Origin: an uncultured Spirochaetales bacterium
GTDB taxonomy: Bacteria; Spirochaetota; Spirochaetia; Sphaerochaetales; Sphaerochaetaceae
Direction of reading: 5' to 3'
Assembly: GCA_937902565.1 (NCBI GenBank)
Contig: CALFMX010000310.1
Coordinates: forward strand, 1-8,194
Length of the DNA: 8,194 nt
The notes beneath the pieces were generated by a model that was given only the letters and a program-made list of their open reading frames with translations, made no database searches and had not been told where the DNA came from. Shown one piece after another: positions 1 to 6,887 of the stretch (the first letter of the stretch is position 1; each line of letters opens with the position of its first letter). The position numbers were made by a program, and so were the translations under genes.

Positions 1-59
1 GCAGAGAAACTCATATATCGATGGAGCCTATCGAAAATTAGACAGCGAGGCTTCGTTGG
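1..59. other. Unassigned left-end sequence
   Basis: These bases lie where the end of rpsE (S5) and the start of rpmD would be expected. None of the three forward frames reads as a recognisable S5 C-terminus. The frame continuous with L30 is closed by a TAG at 39-41, preceded by a six-residue ATG peptide from 21. The other frames give short, unfamiliar peptides. The composition is more AT-rich than the genes that follow. It may be an assembly or read-end artefact, or a stretch with indels. Confidence 0.5.
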
Positions 60-233
60 AAGATCAAGATTACCCTGGTGCGTAGCACTGCACGGACCCT
101 TCCGGCGCAGCGCCGTACCGTCAAGGCACTCGGACTGGGCAAGATTTCCAGCTCCGTGGTACACGAGGCAAGCGCCCCGATCCTTGGTATGGTCAGGGTC
201 GTCTCACACCTTGTGAAAGTCGAGGAGTTGTAA
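60..233 (+). CDS. rpmD: 50S ribosomal protein L30, 5' end disrupted
   Basis: L30 is a small protein of the large ribosomal subunit. The frame from 60 to the TAA at 231-233 encodes 57 residues beginning [10 protein letters not shown] and ending LVKVEEL, which matches nearly the whole family (usually about 58-62 residues). The pattern includes the N-terminal strand KITLVRS, the helix around RRTVKALGL and the final [10 protein letters not shown]. No ATG, GTG or TTG lies in frame between the TAG at 39-41 and the first conserved strand. A TTG at 56-58 sits one base out of frame; removing one G just after it would give M-K-I-K-I-T, a normal L30 start. A one-base indel or a contig-end artefact is therefore likelier than an exotic start codon. 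The stop is one base before rplO, as expected in the spc operon. The identity is secure; the start is not. Confidence 0.85.
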   Translation, partial: KIKITLVRSTARTLPAQRRTVKALGLGKISSSVVHEASAPILGMVRVVSHLVKVEEL

Positions 234-234
234 G

Positions 235-666
235 ATGGGTATGATTCAGGCACCGGAGGGTGCAAATAAGAAGAAGACAATTGTCGGTCGTGGCGTCGCC
301 AGCAAGGGACGCACCAGCGGCAGAGGTCATAACGGACAGAACTCCCGCTCCGGCGGTGGTGTGCGACCCGGCTTCGAGGGTGGGCAGATGCCCCTCTACC
401 GCCGTCTTGCACGTCGTGGTTTCAATAACGGTCCCTTCAAGGTGGAGTATGCCGTTGTCTCGCTCGACGAGATTTCCCTGACCTTTGAGGATGGCGATGT
501 CGTCACCCTCGATGCTCTCAAGGAGACCGGATTGGTAAAGGGCGCCAGGACCCAGGCTAAGATCCTGAACAATGGCGCTCTGACCAAGAAGGTGGTCATT
601 GATGGGGTGAAGGTTTCCGCAAGCGCAATCGAGAAGATTAAGGCTGCGGGTGGCGAAATCAGATAA
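235..666 (+). CDS. rplO: 50S ribosomal protein L15
   Basis: L15 is a large-subunit protein that binds 23S rRNA and acts late in 50S assembly. The 143-residue product has the expected two-part form. The extended, basic N-terminal region includes APEGANKKK near residues 6-14 and the family signature GHNGQNSRSGGGVRPGFEGG at about 31-50, then QMPLYRRL. The globular C-terminal domain follows, with ALTKKVVIDGVKVSASAIEKI at its end. The ATG at 235 has a GAGGAG at 222-227, 7 nt upstream, inside the last codons of rpmD. The second ATG at 241 would place that site too far away, so the first is preferred. Only one base separates it from rpmD, and secY follows 14 nt later, so translational coupling within the spc operon is likely. 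Length is normal for the family. Confidence 0.97.
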   Translation: MGMIQAPEGANKKKTIVGRGVASKGRTSGRGHNGQNSRSGGGVRPGFEGGQMPLYRRLARRGFNNGPFKVEYAVVSLDEISLTFEDGDVVTLDALKETGLVKGARTQAKILNNGALTKKVVIDGVKVSASAIEKIKAAGGEIR

Positions 667-680
667 GAAAGAAGGGCGTC

Positions 681-1997
681 ATGGCAAACACCTTAGTTGA
701 GATGTATCGAATCAAGAGTCTTCGCAAGAAGATTTTCATCACCCTCGGTATGATGATCGTCACCAGGATCGGGGCGGTGATACCTATTCCGGGCATCGAT
801 CCTGTGGTCCTGAAGCGGTTCTTCCTCTCGCAGAGCGCAACCACTACTGTTGGGCTGACCGAGTATCTGAACTTCTTCTCCGGTGGAGCGTTCTCGAACT
901 TCTCCCTCTTCATGCTCGGCGTCATGCCCTACATCAGCACGCAGATTATCCTGCAGCTGCTGATGCTGGTCATCCCGAGTCTGAAGAAGCTGGCAGAGGA
1001 TCCGTCAGGCCATAAGAAGATCCAGCAGTACACCCGCTTGGGTACGATTGTGGTCTGCTTGCTCCAGTCGTACGTGGTGACCATCTACGCGAACTCGATT
1101 CCCGGCGTGTTGACGATGGGAATCCTCCCGTTCACGCTGATCGCCATGATGTCGGTGACCACCGGTTCGATGCTGTTGGTATGGATCGGCAACAAGATTA
1201 CCGAGTGGGGTGTCGGAAACGGCATCAGCCTCCTGATCTTTGCCGGTATCGTTGCACGATTCCCCTCGGCGATGAGCGTGCTCTTCCAGTCCATTGGATC
1301 TGGCGTGCTCAACCCGATTGTCGTGTTGGTCGTATTTGTGATGTTCCTTGTCGTCGTCGCCCTGGTGGTGTACGAGGAGCAAGGGGTGCGCAAGATTCCC
1401 GTGAACTACGCCAAGCGTGTGGTCGGCCGGAAGATGTATGGGGCACAGTCCACCTACATCCCCATCAAGGTCAACCCTTCGGGCGTCATCCCGGTCATCT
1501 TCGCCAGTGCCCTGCTCTCCTTCCCCCTCCAGATCGCAACGGCATTGGGACCTAATGTACGTTGGCTCGCCAGGTTTGCTAACTGGTTGAATCCACAGGG
1601 TGCCCCCTATCTGATTATCTACGCCCTGTTGATCATAGCTTTCTCGTTCTTCTATACGCAGGTGTCGATGAACCCGGTAGAGATGGCAAAGCAGATCCGT
1701 GAGAACGGAGGCTCTGTGCCTGGAGTACGCACTGAGAAGCTGGAGGAGTACCTGTCTCGGGTGCTCAACCGCATCGTGTTGCCTGGCTCCCTCTTCCTCG
1801 CATTCATCGCCTTGATCCCGACGTTGGTACAGCGGTTCTTCCACTTCCCGGCTGCGGTGGCGATGCTCTTTGGAGGTACGTCCCTGCTGATCCTGGTTGG
1901 TGTCGACCTTGATACCATGCGCCAGATCGAGGGCATCATGAAGATGCACCACTACGATGGATTCAGCGTTGGAAAGAAGAAGTCAAAGCATATATAA
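681..1997 (+). CDS. secY: Preprotein translocase channel subunit SecY
   Basis: SecY forms the protein-conducting channel of the inner membrane together with SecE and SecG. It exports signal-peptide-bearing proteins with SecA and inserts membrane proteins from SRP-bound ribosomes. The 438 residues carry about ten hydrophobic segments and the family hallmarks: RIGAVIPIPGID at 29-40, a plug region around 66-80, MPYISTQIILQL at 82-93, GNGISLLIFAGI at 179-190, the cytosolic loop QGVRKIPVNYAKR at 234-246, IKVNPSGVIPVIFASALL at 262-279, and GGTSLLILVGVDLDTM at 398-413. Length is normal. The ATG at 681 has GAAGG at 671-675. The gene sits between L15 and L36, its usual place in the spc operon, with no adk, map or infA following. 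The basic C-terminal tail KKKSKHI fits a cytosolic end that contacts the ribosome or SecA. Confidence 0.98.
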   Translation: MANTLVEMYRIKSLRKKIFITLGMMIVTRIGAVIPIPGIDPVVLKRFFLSQSATTTVGLTEYLNFFSGGAFSNFSLFMLGVMPYISTQIILQLLMLVIPSLKKLAEDPSGHKKIQQYTRLGTIVVCLLQSYVVTIYANSIPGVLTMGILPFTLIAMMSVTTGSMLLVWIGNKITEWGVGNGISLLIFAGIVARFPSAMSVLFQSIGSGVLNPIVVLVVFVMFLVVVALVVYEEQGVRKIPVNYAKRVVGRKMYGAQSTYIPIKVNPSGVIPVIFASALLSFPLQIATALGPNVRWLARFANWLNPQGAPYLIIYALLIIAFSFFYTQVSMNPVEMAKQIRENGGSVPGVRTEKLEEYLSRVLNRIVLPGSLFLAFIALIPTLVQRFFHFPAAVAMLFGGTSLLILVGVDLDTMRQIEGIMKMHHYDGFSVGKKKSKHI

Positions 1998-2012
1998 GAA
2001 TGGAGACTGGAC

Positions 2013-2126
2013 ATGAAAGTGAGAGCAAGTGTCAAACCAATTTGTGACAAATGCAAAGTAGTCAGGCGCAATGGGGTGGTTCGCATCATCTGTGAGAACC
2101 CCAAGCATAAGCAGAGACAGAGATGA
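2013..2126 (+). CDS. rpmJ: 50S ribosomal protein L36, zinc-ribbon form
   Basis: L36 is the smallest large-subunit protein and helps organise 23S rRNA. The 37 residues begin [15 protein letters not shown] and end KHKQRQR. Zinc ligands are complete: Cys11, Cys14, Cys27 and His32, so this is the zinc-binding (C+) type rather than the zinc-free paralogue some bacteria express under zinc limitation. The ATG at 2013 has GGAG at 2002-2005, 7 nt upstream. It lies 15 nt after secY, the arrangement seen in enterobacteria, where rpmJ closes the spc operon. A 52-nt gap with possible secondary structure separates it from rpsM. The gene is easily missed by length cutoffs, but the sequence is unmistakable. 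Confidence 0.97.
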   Translation: MKVRASVKPICDKCKVVRRNGVVRIICENPKHKQRQR

Positions 2127-2178
2127 CCGGGTTCGGCGAAAGCCCTCGACTCGATAAGGGAAATTCAGGAGGCCATTG
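2127..2178 (+). promoter_or_regulatory. Possible alpha-operon leader / S4 control site
   Basis: This is the largest gap within the ribosomal block. It contains GGC-GAAA-GCC at 2135-2144, a short stem capped by a GNRA tetraloop. An alternative pairing of CCCT (2143-2146) with AGGG (2157-2160) competes for the same bases. A perfect AGGAGG at 2167-2172 follows, 6 nt before the rpsM ATG. In E. coli, S4 represses its operon by binding a pseudoknot at this place. Here the stems are short and that role is inference from position. Confidence 0.3.
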
Positions 2179-2544
2179 ATGGCGAGAATTGCAGGTGTAG
2201 ATTTGCCGAACAAGGCAGTAAAGATCGCCTTGACCTATATCTACGGAATCGGAAGGTATTCGGCGGTTGAGATTTGTGAAAAGACGAAGATCGATCCCGA
2301 TGCCAACATCAATACCCTCTCCAACGATGATCTGGCGTTGTTGCGCCATACCATCGAGGAGGAGTACAAAGTTGAGGGACGGCTTCGCACGGAAGTTGCC
2401 CTGAACATCAAGCGCCTTATGGACATCGGTTGCTATCGCGGCCTTCGTCATCGTAAGGGTCTTCCCGTCAGGGGTCAGCGGACCAAGACCAATGCCCGCA
2501 CCCGTAAGGGCAGGAAGAAGACCGTTGCTGGTAAGAAGAAATAA
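2179..2544 (+). CDS. rpsM: 30S ribosomal protein S13
   Basis: S13 sits in the head of the small subunit, contacts the P-site tRNA and forms bridges to the large subunit through L5. The 121-residue product has the N-terminal [20 protein letters not shown], the helix-hairpin-helix segment YGIGRYSA around residues 22-29, and the C-terminal signature [20 protein letters not shown] at 88-107. It ends in a lysine-rich tail of the kind that reaches the tRNA. The ATG at 2179 is chosen over the TTG immediately before it because the protein then starts MARIAGV, as in the family, and a perfect AGGAGG at 2167-2172 is ideally spaced. It is the first gene of the classical alpha operon, with rpsK 14 nt downstream. 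Length is normal. Confidence 0.97.
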   Translation: MARIAGVDLPNKAVKIALTYIYGIGRYSAVEICEKTKIDPDANINTLSNDDLALLRHTIEEEYKVEGRLRTEVALNIKRLMDIGCYRGLRHRKGLPVRGQRTKTNARTRKGRKKTVAGKKK

Positions 2545-2558
2545 GGAGCACTGACCGT

Positions 2559-2948
2559 ATGGCTAAGGCAAAGACCAAAACAAAGAGAAGAGTCAAGAAG
2601 ACTGTCTACGAAGGCAACGTCTACATTCAGGCGACCTTCAACAATACCATCGTCACGGTGACCGACCTCAACGGCAACGCGGTGTCATGGGCAAGCGCCG
2701 GCGGACTTGGGTTCCGTGGTGCAAAGAAGTCCACTCCCTACGCAGCACAGACCACAGCCGAGAAGGCTGCCAAGGCTGCCATGGACAGCGGGCTTCAGGA
2801 AGTGAATGTATTTGTGAAGGGACCGGGCGTCGGGCGCGAGAGCGCCATCCGCACCCTCGGTGTCCTCGGGCTGAAGGTTCGTTCCATTCGTGACATCACC
2901 CCGATCCCGCACAACGGATGCCGACCTCGCAAGAGTAGAAGAGTCTGA
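2559..2948 (+). CDS. rpsK: 30S ribosomal protein S11
   Basis: S11 is part of the 30S platform near the Shine-Dalgarno/anti-Shine-Dalgarno helix and the mRNA exit. The 129-residue protein has a basic N-terminal extension ([13 protein letters not shown]). The conserved core follows: [18 protein letters not shown] at about 19-36, [19 protein letters not shown] at about 46-64, [13 protein letters not shown] at about 88-100, and the C-terminal signature [18 protein letters not shown] at 112-129. The ATG at 2559 follows AAGGAG at 2543-2548, which overlaps the rpsM stop; the spacing is about 10 nt. rpsD begins 16 nt after its stop, in normal alpha-operon order. Nothing is unusual in length or conserved residues. 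Confidence 0.97.
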   Translation: MAKAKTKTKRRVKKTVYEGNVYIQATFNNTIVTVTDLNGNAVSWASAGGLGFRGAKKSTPYAAQTTAEKAAKAAMDSGLQEVNVFVKGPGVGRESAIRTLGVLGLKVRSIRDITPIPHNGCRPRKSRRV

Positions 2949-2964
2949 TGAGGAGTAGTAGGTA

Positions 2965-3606
2965 ATGGCAAGATATACAGGACCTAAGTGCAGATATTGC
3001 AGGGCTGAGCGAACGAAGTTGTTCCTCAAGGGCGATCGGTGCCTTTCGAGCAAGTGCCCGATGAACGACATCAAGTCCACCGGGACGCCCGGCAAGGACC
3101 CCAGGGCTCGGTCGAAGAAGCCGACCAACTATGGTCTGCAGCTCAGGGAGAAGCAGAAACTGAAGAGGACCTACGGCATGCTGGAGAAGCAGTTCAAGCT
3201 CTTCTTCAACGAAGCTGCGAGAATCCCTGGAAAGACTGGTGAGAACCTGATCATGTTGCTCGAGCAGCGCCTCGACAACGTCGTCTTCCGCATGCACTTC
3301 GCTTCCAGCCGCAGCCAGGCTGCCCAGCTGGTCAACCACGGTCACATCTTTGTGAACGACAAGCGTGTGGACATCCCGTCCTACCGCCTCCGCCCCGGCG
3401 ACGTTGTCGCTGTTGGCCCCCGTGGCCAGAAGATGTTGATCATCAAGGAGAATCTCAAGGAGTACACCAAGAGTGGGGTCAGTCCGTGGCTCACCCTTGA
3501 CGTAGATGCCATGAAGGGCACCTTCGTAGCAGTACCGAGGAGAAGTGAGGTCACCGAGCTCGAGAAGATCAACGAGCAGCTGATCGTCGAGTTGTATTCC
3601 AGATAA
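2965..3606 (+). CDS. rpsD: 30S ribosomal protein S4, zinc-binding form
   Basis: S4 binds 16S rRNA first, nucleates 30S body assembly and helps control decoding accuracy; in several bacteria it also represses its own operon. The 213-residue product begins MARYTGPKCRYC and carries four N-terminal cysteines, Cys9, Cys12, Cys26 and Cys31. This spacing matches the zinc-binding S4 of Thermus-type ribosomes. The typical NYGLQLREKQKLKRTYG follows at 55-71, then the S4 RNA-binding domain from about 98 to 160 (LEQRLDNVVFRM, SRSQAAQLVNHGHIFVND). It ends with the family's NEQLIVELYSR. The ATG at 2965 has AGGAG at 2951-2955. It lies between rpsK and rpoA (9-nt gap), as usual. Length is slightly over the common 200-208 residues. 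Confidence 0.97.
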   Translation: MARYTGPKCRYCRAERTKLFLKGDRCLSSKCPMNDIKSTGTPGKDPRARSKKPTNYGLQLREKQKLKRTYGMLEKQFKLFFNEAARIPGKTGENLIMLLEQRLDNVVFRMHFASSRSQAAQLVNHGHIFVNDKRVDIPSYRLRPGDVVAVGPRGQKMLIIKENLKEYTKSGVSPWLTLDVDAMKGTFVAVPRRSEVTELEKINEQLIVELYSR

Positions 3607-3615
3607 GGAGTAACC

Positions 3616-4668
3616 ATGGCACGTAAAAACCTTTTGAAGGGTTTCAAGATACCCAAGGGGATAACCTTTGAACACAGCACCGTTGAACCGAACTATGGGA
3701 AGTTCGTAGCCTATCCGTTTGAGAGAGGATTCGGAACCACCATCGGCAACACGCTGAGGAGGGTACTGCTCTCTTCAATCCAGGGATACGCGGTCACTGC
3801 AGTAAAGTTCACCTCCTTCAACGAGGATGGGGTGCCGCACATGATCAGCAGTGAGTATGAGCAGCTCCCCGGGGTCCGTGAGGATATCAGCGACATCATC
3901 GCTGCGCTGAAGAAGTTGCAGATCCAGATGCCCGAGGATACCGAGGGCACCAACCTGCTCATCGAGTGCAAGGGACCCGGTGTCCTCACCGGTGCGAGCT
4001 TCGAGCGCGACCAGGTGGAGATCATCAACAAGGACCAGGTCATCTTCACGATGATGGATGATGCCAACATCGAGATGGAGGTCCAGATTGACCTCGGCCG
4101 CGGCTATGTGCCCAGTGAGATCAATCAGAAGTACATCGAAGAGATCGGAACGATCCCCCTCGATGCAAACTTCAGCCCCATCGACCGGGTACGCTACTCC
4201 ATCGAGCCCACCAGGGTTGGATATCGCAGCGACTATGACAAGTTGACCCTTGAGGTGTATACCGACGGGACCATCGCGCCGCAGAACGCCCTTGCCGAAG
4301 CGGCGAAGATCGCCAAGGAGTACTTCCAGATCTTCATCAACTTCGACGAGACGTTGATCAACAACACCGATGAGGTCGATGAGGAGGAGGAGCGTGTCCG
4401 CAAGATCCTCGCCACCTCCGTCGAGGAGCTTGAGCTGACTGTCAGGTCGAGCAACTGCCTCAAGAATGCGAACATCCGCACCATTGGGGATTTGACCAAG
4501 AAGACCGAGGAGGAGATCGCCAAGACACGGAACTTCGGAAAGAAGAGCCTGCAGGAGATCAAGGAGAAGCTCAAGGAGTGGAACCTCAGCCTCGGGATGA
4601 CCGACTACAGCGTCCTCAAGACCGCGATTGCAGTATCTGAGAACAAGGAAGAAGAGAATGAAGCATAA
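3616..4668 (+). CDS. rpoA: DNA-directed RNA polymerase alpha subunit
   Basis: RpoA dimerises to nucleate assembly of RNA polymerase, and its C-terminal domain binds upstream promoter elements and activators. The 350-residue product has the N-terminal dimerisation domain at about 1-240, including [20 protein letters not shown] at 38-57. An acidic linker ([12 protein letters not shown]) follows, then the C-terminal domain from about 268. That domain keeps the residues matching the DNA-binding determinant of the E. coli protein: Arg277, Asn280, Cys281, and the NFGKKSL loop with Gly308, Lys310 and Ser311. Beyond LSLGM at 324-328, where many homologues end, a tail of about 22 residues finishes in acidic residues. 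The ATG at 3616 has AAGGAG at 3605-3610, 5 nt upstream. The 3' end overlaps rplQ by 11 nt, so their translation is probably coupled. Confidence 0.98.
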   Translation: MARKNLLKGFKIPKGITFEHSTVEPNYGKFVAYPFERGFGTTIGNTLRRVLLSSIQGYAVTAVKFTSFNEDGVPHMISSEYEQLPGVREDISDIIAALKKLQIQMPEDTEGTNLLIECKGPGVLTGASFERDQVEIINKDQVIFTMMDDANIEMEVQIDLGRGYVPSEINQKYIEEIGTIPLDANFSPIDRVRYSIEPTRVGYRSDYDKLTLEVYTDGTIAPQNALAEAAKIAKEYFQIFINFDETLINNTDEVDEEEERVRKILATSVEELELTVRSSNCLKNANIRTIGDLTKKTEEEIAKTRNFGKKSLQEIKEKLKEWNLSLGMTDYSVLKTAIAVSENKEEENEA

Positions 4669-5107
4669 GATTGGGTTCAATGCGCTGAGCCGGACCAGCT
4701 CTCACCGCAAGGCTATGAAGCGCAACATGGTGACCTCACTCTTCCGCTACGAGCGGATCGAGACCACCAAGGCAAAGGCTCTGGAAGTCCGTAGGATGGC
4801 AGAGAAGATGATCACCCGGGCAAAGACCGATACCGTCGCCAACCGACGGATCATCGCCCGGGATATCACCGACAAAGCTGTCGCTGCAAAGCTCTTCACG
4901 GAGATCGCACCGATGTTCGCCGATCGCAATGGTGGGTATACCCGCATCCTGAAGACCGGCAACCGCCTCGGCGACAACGCCGAAATGGTCATCCTCGAGC
5001 TTGTCGAGAAGACCGCGACCAAGGCTGACAAGAAAGCTGACAAGGCAAAGAAAGCAGCCAAGAAACAACCTGCCAAGCAGGAACCGAAGAGTGAAAAAGA
5101 GGAGTAA
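4658..5107 (+). CDS. rplQ: 50S ribosomal protein L17
   Basis: L17 is a large-subunit protein near the peptide exit tunnel. The product from the ATG at 4658 has 149 residues and starts [20 protein letters not shown], the family signature. It continues with [20 protein letters not shown] at about 22-41 and [19 protein letters not shown] at about 92-110. The start lies inside the rpoA reading frame, with AAGGA at 4646-4650 as ribosome-binding site. An upstream extension would add ten non-homologous residues. After the core ends near residue 118, an unusual tail of about 31 residues is rich in Lys, Ala and Glu; basic tails of this kind occur in some L17 homologues. It is the last gene of the operon, followed 47 nt later by a strong terminator. 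Confidence 0.97.
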   Translation: MKHKIGFNALSRTSSHRKAMKRNMVTSLFRYERIETTKAKALEVRRMAEKMITRAKTDTVANRRIIARDITDKAVAAKLFTEIAPMFADRNGGYTRILKTGNRLGDNAEMVILELVEKTATKADKKADKAKKAAKKQPAKQEPKSEKEE

Positions 5108-5154
5108 CAAGCCCTCCTAGTACCTCTTTGAACCACACTGCCCGCCTGGGCTCT

Positions 5155-5181
5155 GCCGCTATCCTCGGATGGCGGTTTTTT
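5155..5181 (+). terminator. Rho-independent terminator after rplQ
   Basis: Arms at 5156-5164 (CCGCTATCC) and 5167-5175 (GGATGGCGG) pair completely, with one G-U pair. This leaves a practical 8-bp stem with a four-base CTCG loop, followed directly by six T residues at 5176-5181. A smaller GCCC/GGGC hairpin lies just upstream at 5140-5151. The position, 47 nt after the L17 stop and before the rny promoter, fits the end of the ribosomal transcript. Confidence 0.9.
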
Positions 5182-5184
5182 ATG

Positions 5185-5203
5185 TGTGCGAGAAAGGCGC
5201 ACA
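5185..5203. repeat. Inverted repeat 1 in the rplQ-rny spacer
   Basis: TGTGCG (5185-5190) and CGCACA (5198-5203) are perfect inverted repeats with a 7-nt loop. This is the first of three short palindromic elements between the terminator and the rny promoter. No function can be assigned from the sequence. Confidence 0.5.
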
Positions 5204-5219
5204 ATACGGAGGGCAGTGC

Positions 5220-5233
5220 TGGCCAATCGGCCA
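5220..5233. repeat. Inverted repeat 2 in the rplQ-rny spacer
   Basis: TGGCC and GGCCA flank a 4-nt AATC loop, giving a perfect 5-bp stem. It lacks a T run, so it is not a terminator by itself. It could be part of an RNA fold or a protein-binding site; neither is shown. Confidence 0.5.
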
Positions 5234-5256
5234 AGGAGAATTGCGTAGATTCCATA

Positions 5257-5278
5257 AACTTGTACCCAGAGACAAGTT
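5257..5278. repeat. Inverted repeat 3, possible operator
   Basis: AACTTGT (5257-5263) and ACAAGTT (5272-5278) form a perfect 7-bp inverted repeat with an 8-nt centre. It ends 17 nt before the -35 box of the rny promoter, a position where an activator or other regulator could bind. Operator function is inference; a transcript hairpin is an alternative. Confidence 0.45.
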
Positions 5279-5295
5279 AGTCTTACTTACAAGCC

Positions 5296-5324
5296 TTGAC
5301 AATTGCGACAGGCGTACGTATCAT
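5296..5324 (+). promoter_or_regulatory. Sigma70-type promoter for rny-ymdB-tlyA
   Basis: A perfect -35 TTGACA at 5296-5301 is separated by exactly 17 nt from a good -10, TATCAT, at 5319-5324. Transcription would start near 5331, about 20 nt before the rny ATG. The box lies just downstream of the rplQ terminator, in the most AT-rich part of the window. It explains how the second operon is expressed independently of the ribosomal genes. Confidence 0.8.
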
Positions 5325-5350
5325 TGTGTCAATATAATTGGGGGTGGTAT

Positions 5351-6883
5351 ATGAACAGTATACTAGTTATCCTCCTTGGTTGTCTTTTTGGTATTGTCTT
5401 AGGTTGGTTAGGCCGTTGGCTGTATGCGAAATTTAAGCTTACCTCGGTTGAGCAGCGTGCTGTGAGGCTGAATGAGGAAGCGATAAAGGAAGCGGAAGCA
5501 AAGAGCAAGGAGCTCTTGCTTGAGACTCGCGATCAGTTGTTGAAAGAACAACAACAGCAGGAACGAGAGGCTAGAGAGAGACGGAGTGAACTGCAGAGGG
5601 TAGAGAGGAGAATCCTCCAGAAGGAAGAGAATCTCGAGAGTAAGCAGGCCGAACTGGATGCTATCAAAAAGCAATTGGGAGATCGGGAAGACAAACTTTC
5701 CGACAAGGAAGAAGAGGTTGCCCAGATTGAAGGCAGCCTGATTACAGAACTTGAACGCATCTCGGGGCTCACCTCCGAAGAGGCCAAGGGCCTCATCATG
5801 GAGAACCTCTACAACGATGCGAGGAGAGATGCCCAGCTCATGATCAACAAGATCGAGCAGGAGGCACACCTCTCCGCTGACAAAAAAGCGCGTGAAATCG
5901 TGGTGACCTCGATCCAGCGGATCGCCACCGAAGTCGTCAGTGACATGACGATTGCCTCGGTGAGCCTTCCCGGTGATGAGATGAAGGGACGGATCATCGG
6001 CCGTGAGGGTCGTAACATCCGTACCCTCGAGACGCTGACCGGTGTCGATGTGATCATCGACGATACCCCGGAGGCGGTGGTCATCTCGTGCTTCGACCCG
6101 GTACGCAAGGAGATCGCCCGTGTCTCGCTCGAGCGACTCGTGCAGGATGGACGGATCCACCCGGCACGGATCGAGGAGGTGGTGAACAAGGTCTCCAAGG
6201 AGGTCGGCCGCATCATTGCCGATGAGGGCGAACGGGTCATCTTCGACCTGGGGATCCACAACGTCGGACCGGAGACGATCAGGGCACTCGGACGTTTGCA
6301 CTTCCGTACCAGCTACGGACAGAACGTGTTGGCCCACTCCAAGGAGGTGGCCATCCTCAGCGGCATGATCGCCAGCGAGATCGGGGCCAATGGAGAGCTC
6401 GCCATGCGAGCGGGACTGTTGCACGATATCGGCAAGGGCATCGAGACCGAAAGCGATGCAAACCACGCCGAGCTCGGTGCCGACCTGGCCAAGCGCCTTG
6501 GTGAGGACCCGCGGGTCGTCAATGCGATCCTCAGCCACCACAACGACGCCGAGCCGGAGACGCTGGAAGCGGTGATCGTCCAGATCGCCGATGCCATCAG
6601 TGCGGCACGCCCCGGTGCACGACGCGAGACCCTGGACAACTACATCAAGCGCCTTGAATCACTTGAGCAGATTGCCGAGAGTTTTGAGGGCGTGGACAAG
6701 GCGTACGCCATCCAGGCCGGTCGGGAGTTGCGGATTCTGGTCAACAATGACCAGGTCAGTGACGAGGGTGCCAAGGAGATCGCCAAGGGCATCGCCAAAC
6801 GCATCGAAGCCGAACTCAGGTATCCCGGGCGCATCAAGGTGACCATCATCCGGGAGATGCGCGTCGTCGAATACGCGAGGTAG
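5351..6883 (+). CDS. rny: Ribonuclease Y
   Basis: RNase Y is a membrane-anchored endoribonuclease that starts mRNA decay and processes some transcripts in bacteria lacking RNase E. The 510-residue product has the standard architecture. One N-terminal membrane segment (about 4-26) is followed by a long charged coiled coil (about 32-180, many Glu, Lys and Gln). Next comes a KH RNA-binding domain with GRIIGREGRNIR at 213-224. The HD metal-dependent nuclease domain has His329, the His358-Asp359 pair in LLHDIGKG, His396-His397 and Asp414. The C-terminus IKVTIIREMRVVEYAR is typical. The ATG at 5351 is chosen because it starts the hydrophobic anchor and follows a GGGGTGG purine run at 5341-5347. A longer frame would begin inside the promoter. 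The coiled-coil part is visibly more AT-rich than the KH and HD parts. It is the first gene of its operon. Confidence 0.97.
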   Translation: MNSILVILLGCLFGIVLGWLGRWLYAKFKLTSVEQRAVRLNEEAIKEAEAKSKELLLETRDQLLKEQQQQEREARERRSELQRVERRILQKEENLESKQAELDAIKKQLGDREDKLSDKEEEVAQIEGSLITELERISGLTSEEAKGLIMENLYNDARRDAQLMINKIEQEAHLSADKKAREIVVTSIQRIATEVVSDMTIASVSLPGDEMKGRIIGREGRNIRTLETLTGVDVIIDDTPEAVVISCFDPVRKEIARVSLERLVQDGRIHPARIEEVVNKVSKEVGRIIADEGERVIFDLGIHNVGPETIRALGRLHFRTSYGQNVLAHSKEVAILSGMIASEIGANGELAMRAGLLHDIGKGIETESDANHAELGADLAKRLGEDPRVVNAILSHHNDAEPETLEAVIVQIADAISAARPGARRETLDNYIKRLESLEQIAESFEGVDKAYAIQAGRELRILVNNDQVSDEGAKEIAKGIAKRIEAELRYPGRIKVTIIREMRVVEYAR

Positions 6884-6887
6884 GCCT

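Noticed and set aside
1005..1952. Long open frame on the minus strand across secY (315 codons)
   Set aside because: It is antisense to an unmistakable secY, has a low-complexity His/Asp/Arg-rich translation with no recognisable domain, and follows from codon bias in GC-rich DNA.
5333..5338. Perfect TATAAT as the -10 box for rny
   Set aside because: The hexamer 17 nt upstream (AGGCGT) is a poor -35, and the start point would fall almost on the ATG. The TTGACA/TATCAT pair is better placed.
5303..5350. N-terminal extension of RNase Y from a TTG
   Set aside because: The TTG lies in the spacer between the -35 and -10 boxes, so it would not be in the transcript. The ATG at 5351 gives the usual N-terminal anchor.
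5169..5354. Small forward frame of 61 codons in the rplQ-rny spacer
   Set aside because: It begins inside the terminator stem, runs through the promoter, has no ribosome-binding site and overlaps the rny start.
5408..6541. Long open frame on the minus strand across rny (377 codons)
   Set aside because: It is antisense to a complete RNase Y, has no family resemblance and no sensible start signal. Similar minus-strand frames over rpoA and rpsD were rejected for the same reason.
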